Assembly: GCA_029931535.1 (NCBI GenBank)
Contig: JAQPZY010000924.1
Coordinates: forward strand, 620,001-684,000
DNA: 64,000 bases
From: Margaritifera margaritifera
Lineage: Eukaryota; Mollusca; Bivalvia; Unionida; Margaritiferidae
Direction of reading: 5' to 3'
Below the pieces are notes generated by a model, which was not told the DNA's origin, ran no database searches, and worked only from the letters and a program-made list of their open reading frames with translations. The stretch's first letter is position 1. Each line of letters begins with the position of its first letter. A program made the translations under genes and the position numbers. Below are positions 31,536-44,233 of the stretch, one piece after another.

Positions 31536-31895
31536 CTGTATTTGCCGGCCTATAAGTCGATACTTTTTACCTGGAAGTCTGGGCTTCGTCTTATACTCCG
31601 AATCGACTTATACATGGATTATGTCATTGAAATTGCTTTACCATATGTTAATGTACCAATAAATAATACATGTACAGACCATCTTAATCATTTTCCCAAT
31701 TAATCTGGAATAGCATAGTGATACCATTAATATTCATGAAACCGGAAGTTACTAGCAAAAGTGGCGAAGCCAAGGTGTTGATCTGGCTTCGTCTTATACT
31801 CCACATTGACTTATATCTGGATGAAGGATTGAAAATTGACGAAATTAGGGAATTCGACTTATACTCCGCATCGACTTATAGGCCAGCAAATACAG
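31536..31895. mobile_element. MITE with 'tataagtcga' termini, 360 bp
   Basis: The termini CTGTATTTGCCGGCCTATAA (left) and CTGTATTTGCTGGCCTATAA (right, inverted) are near-identical and continue into GTCGA. TA flanks both sides (31534-31535, 31896-31897). Inner copies of 'cttatactcc..atcgactta' repeat the arm. A pogo/Tc1-type non-autonomous element is likely. Confidence 0.85.
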
Positions 31896-31897
31896 TA

Positions 31898-34800
31898 TAT
31901 ATACCTCTTTTATTGTACATTTTTATTCAATGACTAATAAATAAACAGATCTATTTTAAATATGATCTGATATACAGAGATCCCAACTATTCAGGATTTT
32001 GTGGAATTGTTGTGAACTTTTACTGAAAATTCCACATTCCAAATTGACAAAATTCCTGAACATCAAAATTGTTGGGATGAAATTTTGAACAGGAGTTATC
32101 CATGTGGACATGGGATGCGAAACAAAGTACCACAGCATAATAGAATTGTACAAAGAATGTAATTTCTCAATGTCAAATACAGTCTGTACATGACAAGAAA
32201 CCAGTAGATAACACTGTAAAATAGATGAAAAATGGCAGCAGAGATGAAGAGGAAAGAAGAATAGTTATTATTATGAGCAAAAGTGTTGAAGAAATTTAAA
32301 GTTCTGGAATTGGGAAAATTTGGTTCACCATTTATTCTCATTGTCCCTTAATTGTTACTCGCTGTACATGTATGCATAGGCCCATAGGAAGATGCATTAT
32401 GATTATACAGGCCTACAATATATAAGTTGTTTTAACGAACATGTTATTCCAGATAGGCTGTAAAGATATTTTTAAAAAATACACTTACATTCCTGATTAA
32501 GCATACTTGGCATTTCTGGATAGGTTTTTATATACAAAAAGTAGCAAAGTAAAAATCTTACTTTTTAAAAAATTATGTTAAAAGTCGAGCACAAAAGAAA
32601 AATTATTTCAGATCTTAGAAACTTAAGACTCTGAATGAGGACTTGGCAACTACATGTAATCTGCAGGTACAGGATATAATTCAGATGAATATATTGTTAC
32701 CAAAATCTGTGACAAAACATGAACACATTTTTAGATCAAATTCATTCTATAATTTACCAGGTGTAAATTATAAAGTACAATACTAATCATCATGATCTTA
32801 ATACAGAGTTCTAGATAAGCTGCATATTTTATGCAGACAAATTGACTAAATATCCAAAAAGCAATTTTTAAACATGTTCAAATTATGCAAAACAATTTGA
32901 ATTTAAGCATTTAGTCCACAGTTGTCAGCATATTGCTCCTAATGTAAGCAAACTCCATGTTGTATGATGGTGCATTTGATCAATATAAACTAGGCTAATG
33001 GTATGACAGTACTTGATCCCTGAGAACACTCACTCAAATAGAGTCATTTTATCGAATGCACCCTGAATTTGTCTTGTACACTAATCAGTTTGATGCATTC
33101 AGAAAGGCATCTTTAACATTTTGATGGTGAATAATCGGTATGGTTGTGCAAGTTTGTTTGCAGTGTTTACAAAAGACTATTGAATTTTTAAAAATGCAGT
33201 TGGTTCCAAACCAGGAAGTAAAATACAGTCTAATAAATTCTTATCTAGAACTCAGTAAATACAATTAAAATTGTGTTCTTCCTATGGCATTAATAACAGT
33301 TGTTTCTCCAACTGTATTATACTCACCCCTGAATGAATGTATTTTGATATGCTATATGTGAATTAAGAAAAAATAAAAAAACAATAAGTTTGATTGCAAT
33401 AGATTTTGAAAGACAATCTGCCACTGAAAAGAAGAAATGGAGCTTTCTGTGACAGCTAGCTCGCCTACACATATATTGACTTAGACATGAAACGTTCACC
33501 TTCAGTAATGTAATGATGTTGCTGCCATGATGCCAACTATGATACTGGGTGTATTCCAAACCTCTCACACTAAGTTCAGATGAGCTACAAACATAAATCT
33601 GTGTTAGGTCTAATTTGCAAGTTTTTATGCAGTTGCTTAACTTTATATTGCTGTACGAGTTCAGTTTTATGGAAATTTTCACTGCCTTATTGATATACAT
33701 ATAAGAGAGACAATTATTTTGTTTTCCTATGTTAATACCTGATATATTTCATTGTGTGATACAAAAGAACACGATATTTTAACGAGTAACAATGCCACAA
33801 ATTAATATATATCATTTTTTCTACCACAGGATGAAATATATCTGGTACTTATGCAGGAAAAGAACTTTTTCTTTTCATTATATACCCAACTTGCTTCTGA
33901 ATCAAACCTTAGAAAATTAAACTAGTTAGAAAATTAAACTAGCTCTTCAGCACACCATCTCGACCCATCTTTTTGAAAGTTCACCTCAATTTCGATCACA
34001 TTTATTGACTGATCATAAAAATTCAGCAATTTAAGAAGCTGTTTATTTGGGATGAACTAATCGGTTGTAATAAATTAGTTTTTACATTCTGTACACTATT
34101 TTACCCTATCCGACCACAAAAGTAAGTCCAATTGAGTGATGCAACACACTGGGTTTTTCACATTGTTGTCAAGATAGTAAAAGGGATATAACTTTGTAAA
34201 TAAGCAAATGGTGGTGAATCAAAATATTTTTAGCAGAAATAATTTCCATGCCCTAGAGGTAATGCAGTTTCATTTATTTCTCAAGCTCAGAAAATGCTCA
34301 TTTTTCCGACTGCAAGTAAAACTTTCTTAAGTAGACACAATCAAGTGCTGCATGGCATGATGGTAAATTTTGTATTTTCATGTTATAAAAGGATATATTT
34401 TTCACATGTGAAAACATGGGAATTAAAACAATATGAAAACTATTTCACCAATCATTTTCTATATTTCACACCTTCTATATAATGGGGAGGACATATCAAA
34501 GGTACATTCTTTCAGAGTTAAGAGTAAATACAATACATTGATCCTGAGAAGAAACTTCACAACACAAAAACAATGGTAGTAATAACATAAAATTTCAAGA
34601 TGGACTCAACATTATTTCAGAAACTGTTCTGCACTTTTTATCATTTCATCTGTTTCAAAAACAAAGAGCAATCAACAATGCAAATCACAGCAAATTTATT
34701 ATATGTTTTGAGACCACAGGGAAAACAACCTGATGATGTCAAGGAAAATAGCAGCTAATTGGTGTGAAGAATGTTTATTAAATTACAGTGCTTTCATTGT
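31898..34800. other. AT-rich non-coding DNA
   Basis: I found no supportable exon, RNA gene or repeat. The open frame at 33323-33700 (minus) is the longest here, but its translation shows no domain, and it begins and ends without splice signals that would make it an exon. Confidence 0.3.
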
Positions 34801-34834
34801 ACTGATAAATATCACAAGGTACACTGTCCTTAAG

Positions 34835-35260
34835 CAAAAGTTCTGTGGCATGCAGTGTCTTGCCCATGATCAGTGTTACAATCACACAGCTTCCTGCTGA
34901 AGCTGGCAATATGGAAAAACAAAGCATATGTTACATTTAGACATATTGGAACACTACAAAATTTCTGTGGAATGCAGTGTCTCGCACATGAACAGTGTTG
35001 CCATTACACAGATTCCTGCTGAAGCAAGCAAGATAAGAAAAGGCAAGACAGGAGAACCTAACATTTAACATTACATGTAGACATATTGTAATATTATACC
35101 AAAGTTCCATTTCAATTCAGTGACTTAAGTAGAAGATTTATGACTTTAAAAAACTTCTAAACAAAATCCTAATATGGACTTCCCAACACTGGCATTGAGG
35201 CAAGACAGGAAACACAAGCATATAAGTGTGCAAACTTTAGGCATAGTGTTATTATACCAA
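34835..35260. repeat. Diverged tandem repeat, about 122 bp period
   Basis: The block TTCTGTGG-ATGCAGTGTCT followed by 'cacatgaacagtgtt' and 'cttcctgctgaagc' occurs at 34841 and 34963. Weaker relatives (acattta..gacatatt, ataccaaagtt) extend to about 35260. Confidence 0.65.
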
Positions 35261-35844
35261 AGTTTTAATTGAACTCTACAACTGATGTAGACGATGAAAG
35301 TCTTTCAAAAACTTTAGCAAACTAGAAGAGATTAGTTTTGAAAGCAAAAATATACCCCCTCCAAATGACAAATAATGTCGTTCTGTGACACTGACAGAAA
35401 GAAAGGAAAAAAGCTAACAAGGTGAACAAAATGAAATTTTTTTAGGAGTGTGATATAGAAGGTCTCTGATTTTAAGCACTGGATTATAGTCTTTTGTAAA
35501 ATCAAAATAGTTAAGTGAAGTAACAGTTCAACGAATTTAAGGCGCTTTGCAAAAATCTGGACAAGTTTGACAAGTCAGTAGGATGAAATCTTCAATTCTG
35601 CTGCCCATCCCCCACCACCCATCCCAAAAAAAATACCAAAGAAAAGATCTGTATTAATTTTGTAAGACACCACTGACCATACATTTTATAAGTTAAAAAA
35701 AATTCAAAACAGACAAATTTATATAAAATTATGATTTTGGCATGAAAATCTAATCAGGTTGTAGACATGTGTCTAACAAACATGCATGCCATATTTAATC
35801 TGTCTGCCTCAAACAATTTTGCTGAACTGCACTTAGTCTGTTAA

Positions 35845-36572
35845 GTCAGCCCCCAAACCAGCACTGATACTGAAGGATGGTTAGTCAGCCGCTAAACCAG
35901 TACTGATGGAGGATTTGGGTCTTATTCACCTCTACATAAAATTATGCAATTGATGGAGACAAATCTGTCTGCAATACACCGGCGTACAATTTTGACACCT
36001 ACCAATATTTCTCGCTGCTCCTTAGTTACAGTTGGCTGAAGGGGCCTTTTGGTGGTATGTACAGAATATTTCCATATCAAATCCTATGTTTGGCAACTTG
36101 TAAATCCACCAGGAATAACACAACCTTACTTCCTGTCACCATTTAGAATTTCATAGCTACATCTGGCTGTTCCAATCAGATGCGACTTTCAATCATTTAA
36201 AAGTTTCAGTTGCACTGGTCATGTGGCTCAATTCCATAAATTTTATCTGCCATTTTTTTTCCTTCTAATAATGCATTAAATGATCAGAATGATAAATCCA
36301 GTGTACCAGATAATTTTAAATATTTTTACCTATTATGTATATATGCTTGCTTCCTAAGTACATGTGACAGTCACATGACAAATCTATGAACACTTAAGGC
36401 CCCTTCAACCAACCATAACTCGGGACCCACAAGAAACACTGGCAAGTGTCTAAAATGTACACTGATGTGTTGTGGACAGATTTGTCTGCATCAATTGCAT
36501 GACTTTATGAAGAGGTGAGATCAGACTCAAACCGTCCATCAGTATCAGTACAGGTTTGGGGACTGATTGATC
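35845..36572. mobile_element. Foldback element with arms of about 190-210 bp
   Basis: Left arm 35845-36052 and right arm 36392-36572 are inverted copies. Shared words include 'atgcaattgatg-agacaaatctgtc', 'gaaggggcc' and 'ccaaacc-gtactgat'. The spacer (36053-36391) has no coding potential. The left arm start itself contains a short direct duplication (gtcagcc..aaaccag..actgat, twice). Confidence 0.7.
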
Positions 36573-36599
36573 TCTAAACTGCACAATCAAGACATTTTT

Positions 36600-37230
36600 T
36601 TTTAGAAAAGTTTAAGTCTAAAGTGTTCAAAATTGTATAAAGAAAGGAAAAATTACTGTTATTGTCTAAAAATCTAATCAGGATATTATACATATAAATA
36701 CAAATATGTCTGCCAAATTTCATTTCTCTTTCTTAAGTGGCTTTTGCTTAATCATTTTAACCATGTTTTTGTCCCAAAACAAATCTAATTCTAAAAAGTT
36801 AAAAACTACATGAAAAATGGAAAAACTGCTGTAAAAGTCCAAAATGATAAAAACATATATAAAAACTTTAACAATTGTTAAAATGCTCTGAAAATCTATT
36901 AAAATTAAGCCATCTATATATTAATATAAATATGCCTACCAAATTTCATTTATCTGCCTCGTGTAATATTTGGTTAAACATGCTTATTGACAAAAAGTTC
37001 ATAAATCAATCTGTAAAAATATTTTTTAAATGGGGTTACAGTCACCAAAACCTAAACAGATTTTGTGACTCATTCAAGGTATGTAAATATCAATTTTGGT
37101 CTGGGTTGGCTTAATAGTTCTCGAGTTATCTTGCTTACAGGAAAGTGTGACAGATGGATGGTAAGACAGCACAAAACCAATGTCTTTAACCTTGAGGGTG
37201 AGACAAAGAATCTTGTCTTAAACAAAGTGT
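36600..37230. repeat. Very diverged tandem array
   Basis: Words such as 'aaaaatctaatcagg', 'tgccaaatttcattt' and 'tctgcctc' recur near 35740-35815, 36660-36740 and 36885-36960. The right part, 'gttctcgagttatcttgcttacagg-aagtgtgacagatgg', is of the kind seen at the ends of such arrays. No gene is present. Confidence 0.45.
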
Positions 37231-38920
37231 CACTGGAAAAGTGACACCTATGTCTCGCGTGATGAAAATACCCAGATTACAAGACATTTAATGGGACGGA
37301 TTTTCTTTACCTGATAAACTAATTATCAAATGATAACCTCACTTCTTGAAATATATGATCACATGAAGCAAGATCTAAACAGGATTGACACACATTGTCT
37401 ATGTACATAAATGTAATTAAGCAAACATCAGGAGCAAGTGAATGATACATGTACCTGAGCTGACACAATACATCTGGACGGTTTTGTTTAAATCATTAAT
37501 TTTAACATTTTTCAAAACACTAAAAGAATGAAATTTTATAATGTCTAGAACAATAAGTTAACAAAATGTTTTTATTATACTGACATTCATTTAACTCGAG
37601 AAAATTGTAGATATTAAAATGCAGTAGATTTAATTCAGGTCTTCCTAATGAGCAGCAAGTCGGTATAACTGGGCATACATCAAAAATTTTTAAAAAATTA
37701 AAATATACTCAAATCAGTTTCTTTTTATGAACACCCAAAATGACCAAACAATGAGTGTAAAAAGTCACCTTGTACATTACTTATTAAAAAAATAACTTAA
37801 CATGCTTGAATGCTCAAAGAAACATGACTTTAACAAAAATTATTCTTGAAATTAAATCTATTCTTGGGGAATATATCAAAATATGGTACCACAAACCCTG
37901 AAATTGGAATGTAATCAGTGTTAGATATGTACCATGTATCACATCAGTTAACCTTCACGAGTACTGAAAATGCAACAGTAAAGTACAGCCATTATGTGTT
38001 GGACCATTTCAAACAGCAACTGTAACTAATTACAGGTCTTTAACAAGATACAATCTAATTTTTGTTTATGATGTTGATAAATTGTATTGAGCAAAATTAT
38101 ATCTTTTTATTATGATTATTAATTCTACTTTCCTTAGTCTACATAGATGAAAGGTGTGTCCTCTGACAAGTATGGATTCAGTCACAATAACATTTTGATA
38201 CAGACTACAGCATTCAAATACCTTGTGAATGGATGTAAATTACCTGCTGGGAATTGAAATGCCTTGTGAATGATGTCAATTACCTAGTGGTAATTGAATG
38301 CCTTATGAATGGATGCCAACTTTCTATTGGGGAATCCATTTTATGACCGTGTTAGACGTTGGCTGTTTGCACCAATTCAACTTTGGCTGTATCTCACATA
38401 CTTTATAATTTACTAATGAAGAAGAAGAGAATAAAAGGAAGACTGACTAAAATGGTGATATTATAGAAAAAATATTATCATGCTACTACACTTTACAGGG
38501 AAGGACAGATAAGTGTGTAACAATTTCCTATCTTTTCAAAACACATTTTTTTCTTTAGTCAAATATACCATTTTGCAAAAAACATTTTATTCAATTACTC
38601 CTTTCCAAATTGTACCTTGGGAATAAATGTCCTTATTACATATATGTTATTTACAAGCAACACCTATAAATACTGTTATCTTTACGTCGGTTATTTACGA
38701 GTGACACCTATACATATTCTGATATCTTTATGCATGTTATATATGAATGACACCTATAAATGTTCTCTTATCTTTATGACATTTTCACTAGAAAATGTTC
38801 AAAGAAAACCTTTTGTATTTGAAAGTGATACAATTTTATTGTCTTCAAAATCTGAGAATTTTGTCCCAATTTAGTTGTACTTTGTTTTTATACCAAAAGC
38901 AACAGATGTGAAACCAACAT
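37231..38920. other. AT-rich non-coding DNA
   Basis: Apart from local duplications (for example 'ccttgtgaatg..tcaattacct' near 38220-38330 and 'gacacctata' near 38660-38760), I see nothing that can be named. Confidence 0.3.
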
Positions 38921-38922
38921 TA

Positions 38923-39129
38923 CCATATATATTCACTTATTATTCAAGTCCAACTGCAAACAACATAGACCCTGATCTGTCGTCACATATACACTGACAG
39001 TACAGGGTCTATGGTCTTTGTTCTACTGATTACAACTAACAATCAATAGACCCAGATTTCCACGCATATTATATGACAGCAGATTTGGGTCTTTGCAGTT
39101 GGACTTGACTTATAAGCGAATATAGACGG
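38923..39129 (-). mobile_element. Double-hairpin MITE, copy 1, 207 bp
   Basis: TIRs: CCATATATATTCACTTATTA and, inverted, CCGTCTATATTCGCTTATAA, flanked by TA (38921-38922, 39130-39131). The interior consists of two imperfect palindromes around 38960-39012 and 39047-39100, each with 'ATAGACCC-GAT..GGGTCTAT'-type arms. It is the same element as at 44234-45203 but inverted and more decayed. Confidence 0.8.
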
Positions 39130-39262
39130 TAACTGTATATTATTTCTTGTCCCACTGATAATATTTTCGATACATTCTAACAAGTTTCTTGATTTCAGTT
39201 TCTAGTAACTATCTTAACATATCTAGCAAGAGAATGCAAGTCATTGGTTTTCTAACTCATTA

Positions 39263-39499
39263 CAATGGTCCCTCAATATAAAACCCCTTAGTATACTGCT
39301 GCCTCTCGTAATGCAAGTATGATCATGGATCCCATTAAATGGGTCAAATTTTGTTTTGTCACTAATAGTTTATTTACTTTACATTATCAAATACACAATG
39401 CTATTTAGGACACATTCTTGTTATATCATTCCTCAGAATAATGCTTCCATAGTTATGATGCAGTTACTTGATGACTCAGCATTATAAAGATGGACACTG
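39263..39499. mobile_element. Tigger-like MITE, 237 bp
   Basis: Left TA|CAATGGTCCCTCAATATAAA and right, inverted, TA|CAGTGTCCATCTTTATAATG, with TA at 39261-39262 and 39500-39501. The termini resemble those of the elements at 660-2184 and 19373-19721. Confidence 0.7.
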
Positions 39500-39501
39500 T
39501 A

Positions 39502-40010
39502 TTTAATAAAGTCTACAAATACGAAGTGTTAGTGATAGACTATTTCAGGTACTAAAATGTTGAATCTCACATGTTTATTTGATAAGGAAATTAAATTGTC
39601 ATACATCTTAATCCTGTGGAATTATTCTCCAAAAGTCCAAACAACACCTAAATAAATTTTGTTTAAAGTCCAAGCCCCATATTCACAAAGCTCATTAACT
39701 CGAGTGTGCACTCATACTCAGTTTTTAGATGGTTAGTAATCTATTGATACAATCTATTGATATTAGTAATCTACTGATATTAGTAATCTATTGATATTGA
39801 TAAGCATACAATAGTTTCAAATATTTAAACTTCTTTATTGAAGGAAGCTCCTAAAGTTCAATGGTTTGTTTTACTGAATGTTTGCAAATATGGTGTTTTA
39901 AAAACACAATATCTGAGCTTGAGTGCAAACTACTGTTTACAAGTTTTATGAAGGTGGGACCTGGTGTGGTTTTTGTATGGAAGTTCTTGGTAATGTTGAT
40001 GTACAATAAC
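39502..40010. other. Non-coding; probable 3' untranslated region and downstream of the minus-strand gene
   Basis: The sequence left of the stop at 40011 should hold the 3' UTR of the unnamed gene. Small direct repeats 'agtaatctattgatat' occur at 39735-39800. I cannot fix a poly(A) signal. Confidence 0.35.
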
Positions 40011-40081
40011 TCAATGACTACAGCATTTTTTAAGATCCATCTTCCTCTTCCTCGACTCGTACAAATCTGTCCGCTCCACCT
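40011..40081 (-). CDS. Last exon of an unidentified minus-strand gene
   Basis: The acceptor ttcatttttcag precedes 40081. With the one base left over from the exon at 41124-41237, the frame reads K-VERTDLYESRKRKMDLKKCC and SH, then TGA at 40011-40013. The charged, lysine/arginine-rich end would suit a C-terminal tail. The splice phase (1 base + 2 bases) fits the upstream exon. An alternative frame (ADRFVRVEEEEDGS, then stop) is also open but does not fit the phase. I do not recognise the protein. Confidence 0.5.
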
Positions 40082-40084
40082 CTG

Positions 40085-40640
40085 AAAAATGAAATTTATA
40101 GCTGATAAGTTCCAGCACATGATAAGTTCACCCTCACCCCCACACCTTATAAGCTATCTTGCCCGACACCAAAATAGTAAATTTTTGTATCATAAAGTAA
40201 AAGCTTGAAAAAAGTCAAAAAGTTATAAACAAGAAAGAAATTTAGTGTTTTATTTGTCAACTCTTGTTCTTAATTGCAAACACTTTTAAGATCATGGCAA
40301 GTAGCAAGACATTAAATCTTAAATTTTTTAAAATGAAAATTCAATTTAAATCCTCAAAAGAATTTTAATTACTCTCTCCATACTGGAGCTACTTCATTGG
40401 CCCATCATGACAAATCCCGAATATTTGTATTACATAATCGTCCACCATCTGGGCCATGACATGTCACCCAGGTGTCATAACCTGAAATCCCATACCTTTT
40501 ATTATATAATTCTCCATCATCCAGGCCATGACCCAGGGGTCATAACTCGAAATCTGGTGTATTTATTATGAAACCCCCTGCTTTGACTCTATGCATAAAG
40601 TTTGGGGAAAAGAAAATATTAAAAAATGTCAGTGTAATTG
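40085..40640. repeat. Intron sequence with a roughly 85 bp tandem repeat (40395-40560)
   Basis: Within the intron, 'attatataat-ctccaccat-tgggccatgac' and 'ggtgtcataac-tgaaat' occur twice, near 40430-40490 and 40500-40560. The downstream part continues, after the SINE, as 'aaggccaaaaattatatccctttcacacttgg' near 40950. Confidence 0.5.
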
Positions 40641-40659
40641 CAATTTTCTTTATATCTGA

Positions 40660-40910
40660 TTGGTTGGTTGTTATGGGTTTAAAGCCATTTTTCAGCACAT
40701 GATAGGCCATACATGGTGGCCAGTATATTTGGTGGAGGAAGAACCCGAAAAAACCCTGGAAAGAACCACCAACCCACGAGAAGCTACTGGCAAGCTTTCT
40801 CACATACCCACGTTGGCTGAGCCAGAGACTCGAACCCACGTGGACAGAGGTGAGATGTCAGTGATCTGTAAAGGCGAGCGCCTTAGACCACTTGTCCATC
40901 TGGGACCCCT
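40660..40910 (-). mobile_element. tRNA-derived SINE, copy 2
   Basis: Read leftwards it has the A box in TGGTCTAAGGCGCTCGCC (about 40874-40892) and the B box GGGTTCGAGTC (40827-40837). The body matches the copies at 15281 and 51732. A 12-bp target duplication, CTTTATATCTGA (40648-40659) and CTTTGTATCTGA (40911-40922), flanks it with one mismatch. It lies in an intron of the minus-strand gene, in the same orientation. Confidence 0.9.
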
Positions 40911-41123
40911 CTTTGTATCTGACCTTTGACTCACACCCAAGGACCACAAAGGATAAGGCCAAAAATTATATCCCTTTCACACTTGGTTACCATATGGGCA
41001 ACTTACATACCAAGTTTGGTGAATCTCCACCAAGCAGTTTAGGAGACAGCATTACACACAGACAGACGGTTTCACAATATCCACAGCACTAAAGCTTGGG
41101 AATAATTATATCTTTCCACTTAC

Positions 41124-41237
41124 TGATTGTTCCAATTTGCCTGGCTTTGGGCGCCAGGGCAGTGTCTACTTCATTCAAAACAGCGTCATCAAAAGTCAAG
41201 GACACAGCTCGAAACATAAACTCCTGTACATTTTCTC
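41124..41237 (-). CDS. Internal exon of an unidentified minus-strand gene
   Basis: The acceptor cttctattttcag and donor A|GTAAGTGG bound 114 bp. Read as 2 + 37 codons + 1 base it is fully open: ENVQEFMFRAVSLTFDDAVL, then NEVDTALAPKARQIGTI. Two of the three frames contain stops. The near-perfect splice sites, the acidic/hydrophobic alternation and the phase match to both neighbours make this the best-supported unnamed exon in the window. No domain is recognised; it looks like an alpha-helical soluble segment. Confidence 0.7.
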
Positions 41238-42074
41238 CTGAAAATAGAAGTTGTATGTAACCAATGAGAAAAAATAACTTTTGTGCTTTTTTTAAATTAT
41301 CTCTTTCTTGGTCTACAAATTCTCCAGATCCAACTGAAATTCCATATCCACAAGTCTGGTTTGAGCATTAAAGTAACAAAACAAAGTACTTGTAAGAGTT
41401 ATTTTCTCTTGGACTGTTCACCCTAACAGTTTCCCAAAGTCCAATTTAAAATTTTTGCCACCTGTCCATAGTTTGCTATACCAACAAAGCTTGTCTAACA
41501 TTAACAGTTTGGAAAAAACTCGCAATGTATGCAAGTGGCTATTGCAAAGTGTCACTGATCGCCTAACAAGCTGATATCCTCCCCTCTTCAATACCAACAG
41601 CAGTTTGCATGAATGATGCAAGGTCACAATTCTTTCTGCATGCCTTTTTGTTGGATTTGGACGATCTTGTCTGTTTCTAAGAATGCTCATAAATCCCAAC
41701 GACTTATTTTATTTCTCAATAATTCATCACAACATCAAACCTGTGGGATTCACATGTACAGGTCTTACTCATAATCATACAGATGCTTCAAAACAGTATA
41801 GCATTCTCAAGCATTCCAATGATAGGGCTCATGAGCCTAAGAAATAAATACAACTCTGACATGCAACATATTTGCAGAAAAAGGTTCTGCATATAAAATC
41901 AATATCTGGAACACTGCCCATATTTTGTGAAACAGTCAGTGGAAACAACCAGGGGTGTGCAGTATATTGCCAATTAACTAGTTTTAGTGGTGTTGCTAAA
42001 AACAGTACACAAATGTTTCCTTCAGTTTTGTCTCTTTTAATATCTGTTCTTCTAAAAGCCCAAAAGATTTCTGA

Positions 42075-42141
42075 AACATGTGGCTACCAAAAACATGTGG
42101 CTACCAAAAACATGTGGCTACCAAAAACATGTGGCTACCAA
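42075..42141. repeat. 17-bp minisatellite, four units
   Basis: ACATGTGGCTACCAAAA is repeated four times head to tail inside the intron between the exons at 41124 and 42854. Confidence 0.95.
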
Positions 42142-42853
42142 AGAAATGGTTGAACTGCACATTTTACCTGGCTTGTTGCAGTGTAATGATCCAAAATGGC
42201 AGACATGCAGTCTGAAATCTAATATTAACCAAATATAATGGCAAAAACATTTGTTGGGCAGCATTTTTAGCCAAAATTCTTCAAAAATAAGGTACAGTAA
42301 TAAATAAGCTTGCTATTTGTCGAAATTGTAATGCAGAGGTGAAGTTCATGGGTGGGACAATTAATTTGACTGCCCACATTTGCCATCATCATTCAAAGAT
42401 GGCAGAATTGCAAAGATGCATATTAAACAGGCATGTGTCACATGTGGCTTGGACCTGCCAACATCAAACTTTGACTTCTTATCCACTCTTTAATATTATT
42501 TTACACTTCTAAAGATTTTCCCAATAAAAAGGGATTTTACCTGGGTAAGTGGGAATGGGGCCTGAACCAATCATTTTGGTAAAGATCGAGACCAACTGGG
42601 AAGAAAATTTTTAAGAGTAAATTGCTAAAATTGGGAATTCTGCATGATTTTGAAATCTTTCTCATTGTGACTGGGTCCAATTTTTGGCCCCCAAGAACCT
42701 CTCTAAAAAAACATGCTCTACACTGCAACATGTATTGCAATACACTGTCCTGTATTGCAATATACTGCAATATGAAATTTTGGACAATACCTAACCCTAG
42801 AAACTACAGTAAAATCACAACAGTAAACATTTCTGAATTCCAACCTACCTTAC

Positions 42854-42889
42854 CGGTCTTCATGACATTAAATGAGGACTCAAAATAAT
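42854..42889 (-). CDS. Short internal exon of the unidentified minus-strand gene (tentative)
   Basis: The 36 bp lie between acceptor tctttaaagctag and donor G|GTAAGG. Read as 2 + 11 codons + 1 base it gives YFESSFNVMKT; the trailing G joins GA of the next exon to give glycine, so the phases agree. A further possible exon, 43567-43612 (46 bp, donor CAG|GTAAAG), also ends with one spare base that would fit this start, but its acceptor is poor. The gene continues to the right beyond what I can trace. Confidence 0.45.
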
Positions 42890-43612
42890 CTAGCTTTAAA
42901 GACTAAAATGTGAAAATTAAAGAAAGCTCATTGTCTTCTTTGCAATTAAGAATACTTTGATTTGATTTTGTTTAAAAAAAGTTCAACATTGGGGATTTGG
43001 GTTACATTCTCATTTCTGGCTTCAACAGTAAATATTTTCTTCCTGATAAATTAGACTGTCAGGGCATTATCTTTAAGTTTAGAGGTTCTATTTAGAGCAT
43101 TTCATTTCTTTTTATTATTGTTATTGTAGAAGGGCAAAAGAACATGCGCAGAAGCAATTTACATATAACCAAAGTCTTGCATTCATGCCATTTACTAACT
43201 GCATATATACAATCTGCTTTTTCAAGCATCACAGTACAGTATGTATGTGTGCATGAACAGTACACTCATCATGGATTTTGGATTGCCCACTAAATACTGT
43301 CGATGTGAACACAGGTGGCAAGGTACCAAGCATCCACTACAGATTGTGGACGTCTACTACATCTAGTGGATGTCCACTGAATCTGGAAGATATCCAGTCA
43401 ATCTAGCGGAACTCTGTCACGGACTTTATTACAACTGTTGTAGGTTTTATCACAACCCTTGCTGATTTAATTACATTCACCATGAGAATCAATATTAAAC
43501 AAACAGATGCAAGACTCCACAACGCGGTAAACCCATCCACAGCTAATGTCAGTTTCATACCTTTACCTGAACAAACTATAGTTGTAACAGTGCTTGTGGT
43601 ATTTATCAATGT

Positions 43613-44231
43613 CTAGCTAGGTATACACACAGATGAATGTGCATAACACAGAAATAAAGACCATGTTTTAAATTTCTTGATTATTCACCCACCCAGACCC
43701 ATGACGGAGCATACCTCCAAAAAATTGACAAACTATAACGTACATCCCTATTTACTGACTACATGTACCTGCAAGAATATACACATGCAGAAATTTATAT
43801 ACTGTTCTGTATCATGGGGAACATTCAATGTTTTTTTTATCAATATATATTTTATAAAAGTGCTTGTTGGACTGGTTATTAATTTGTCATAGTTTCCCTT
43901 TAATTTCCAAACTATTTACAAGACCCAATTTAAACAAATTATTGAAAGTAGTATACCAATAAAAAATGAAAAGCCCCATCTTATCACAATTGCATAAGGC
44001 ATTCATGTAAGATAGTTATAATTTGTTGCATTTGTCTCTTTAGATAAGATTAAGTAAACAATATATTTCACTTTACCAAATGCAGCAATAGTAATTTTTG
44101 AAAATGAAGATAACTTAAATACTACAATAGAGATTACAAACAAATGCGGTAATATTTACAGCATATACATACAATCAAGTAAATGGGATAATAATATCTA
44201 AAGTTTATTCAATAAGAACAATGTATTATCG
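43613..44231. other. AT-rich non-coding DNA
   Basis: I see no exon or named repeat. It is possibly an intron of the minus-strand gene. Confidence 0.3.
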
Positions 44232-44233
44232 TA

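Noticed and set aside
33323..33700. 125-codon minus-strand open frame as a gene
   Set aside because: No recognisable domain, no good splice sites, and the composition is like the surrounding AT-rich DNA; such lengths occur by chance.
39861..40085. Plus-strand 74-codon open frame as a gene
   Set aside because: It is antisense to the last exon of the minus-strand gene and has no motif.
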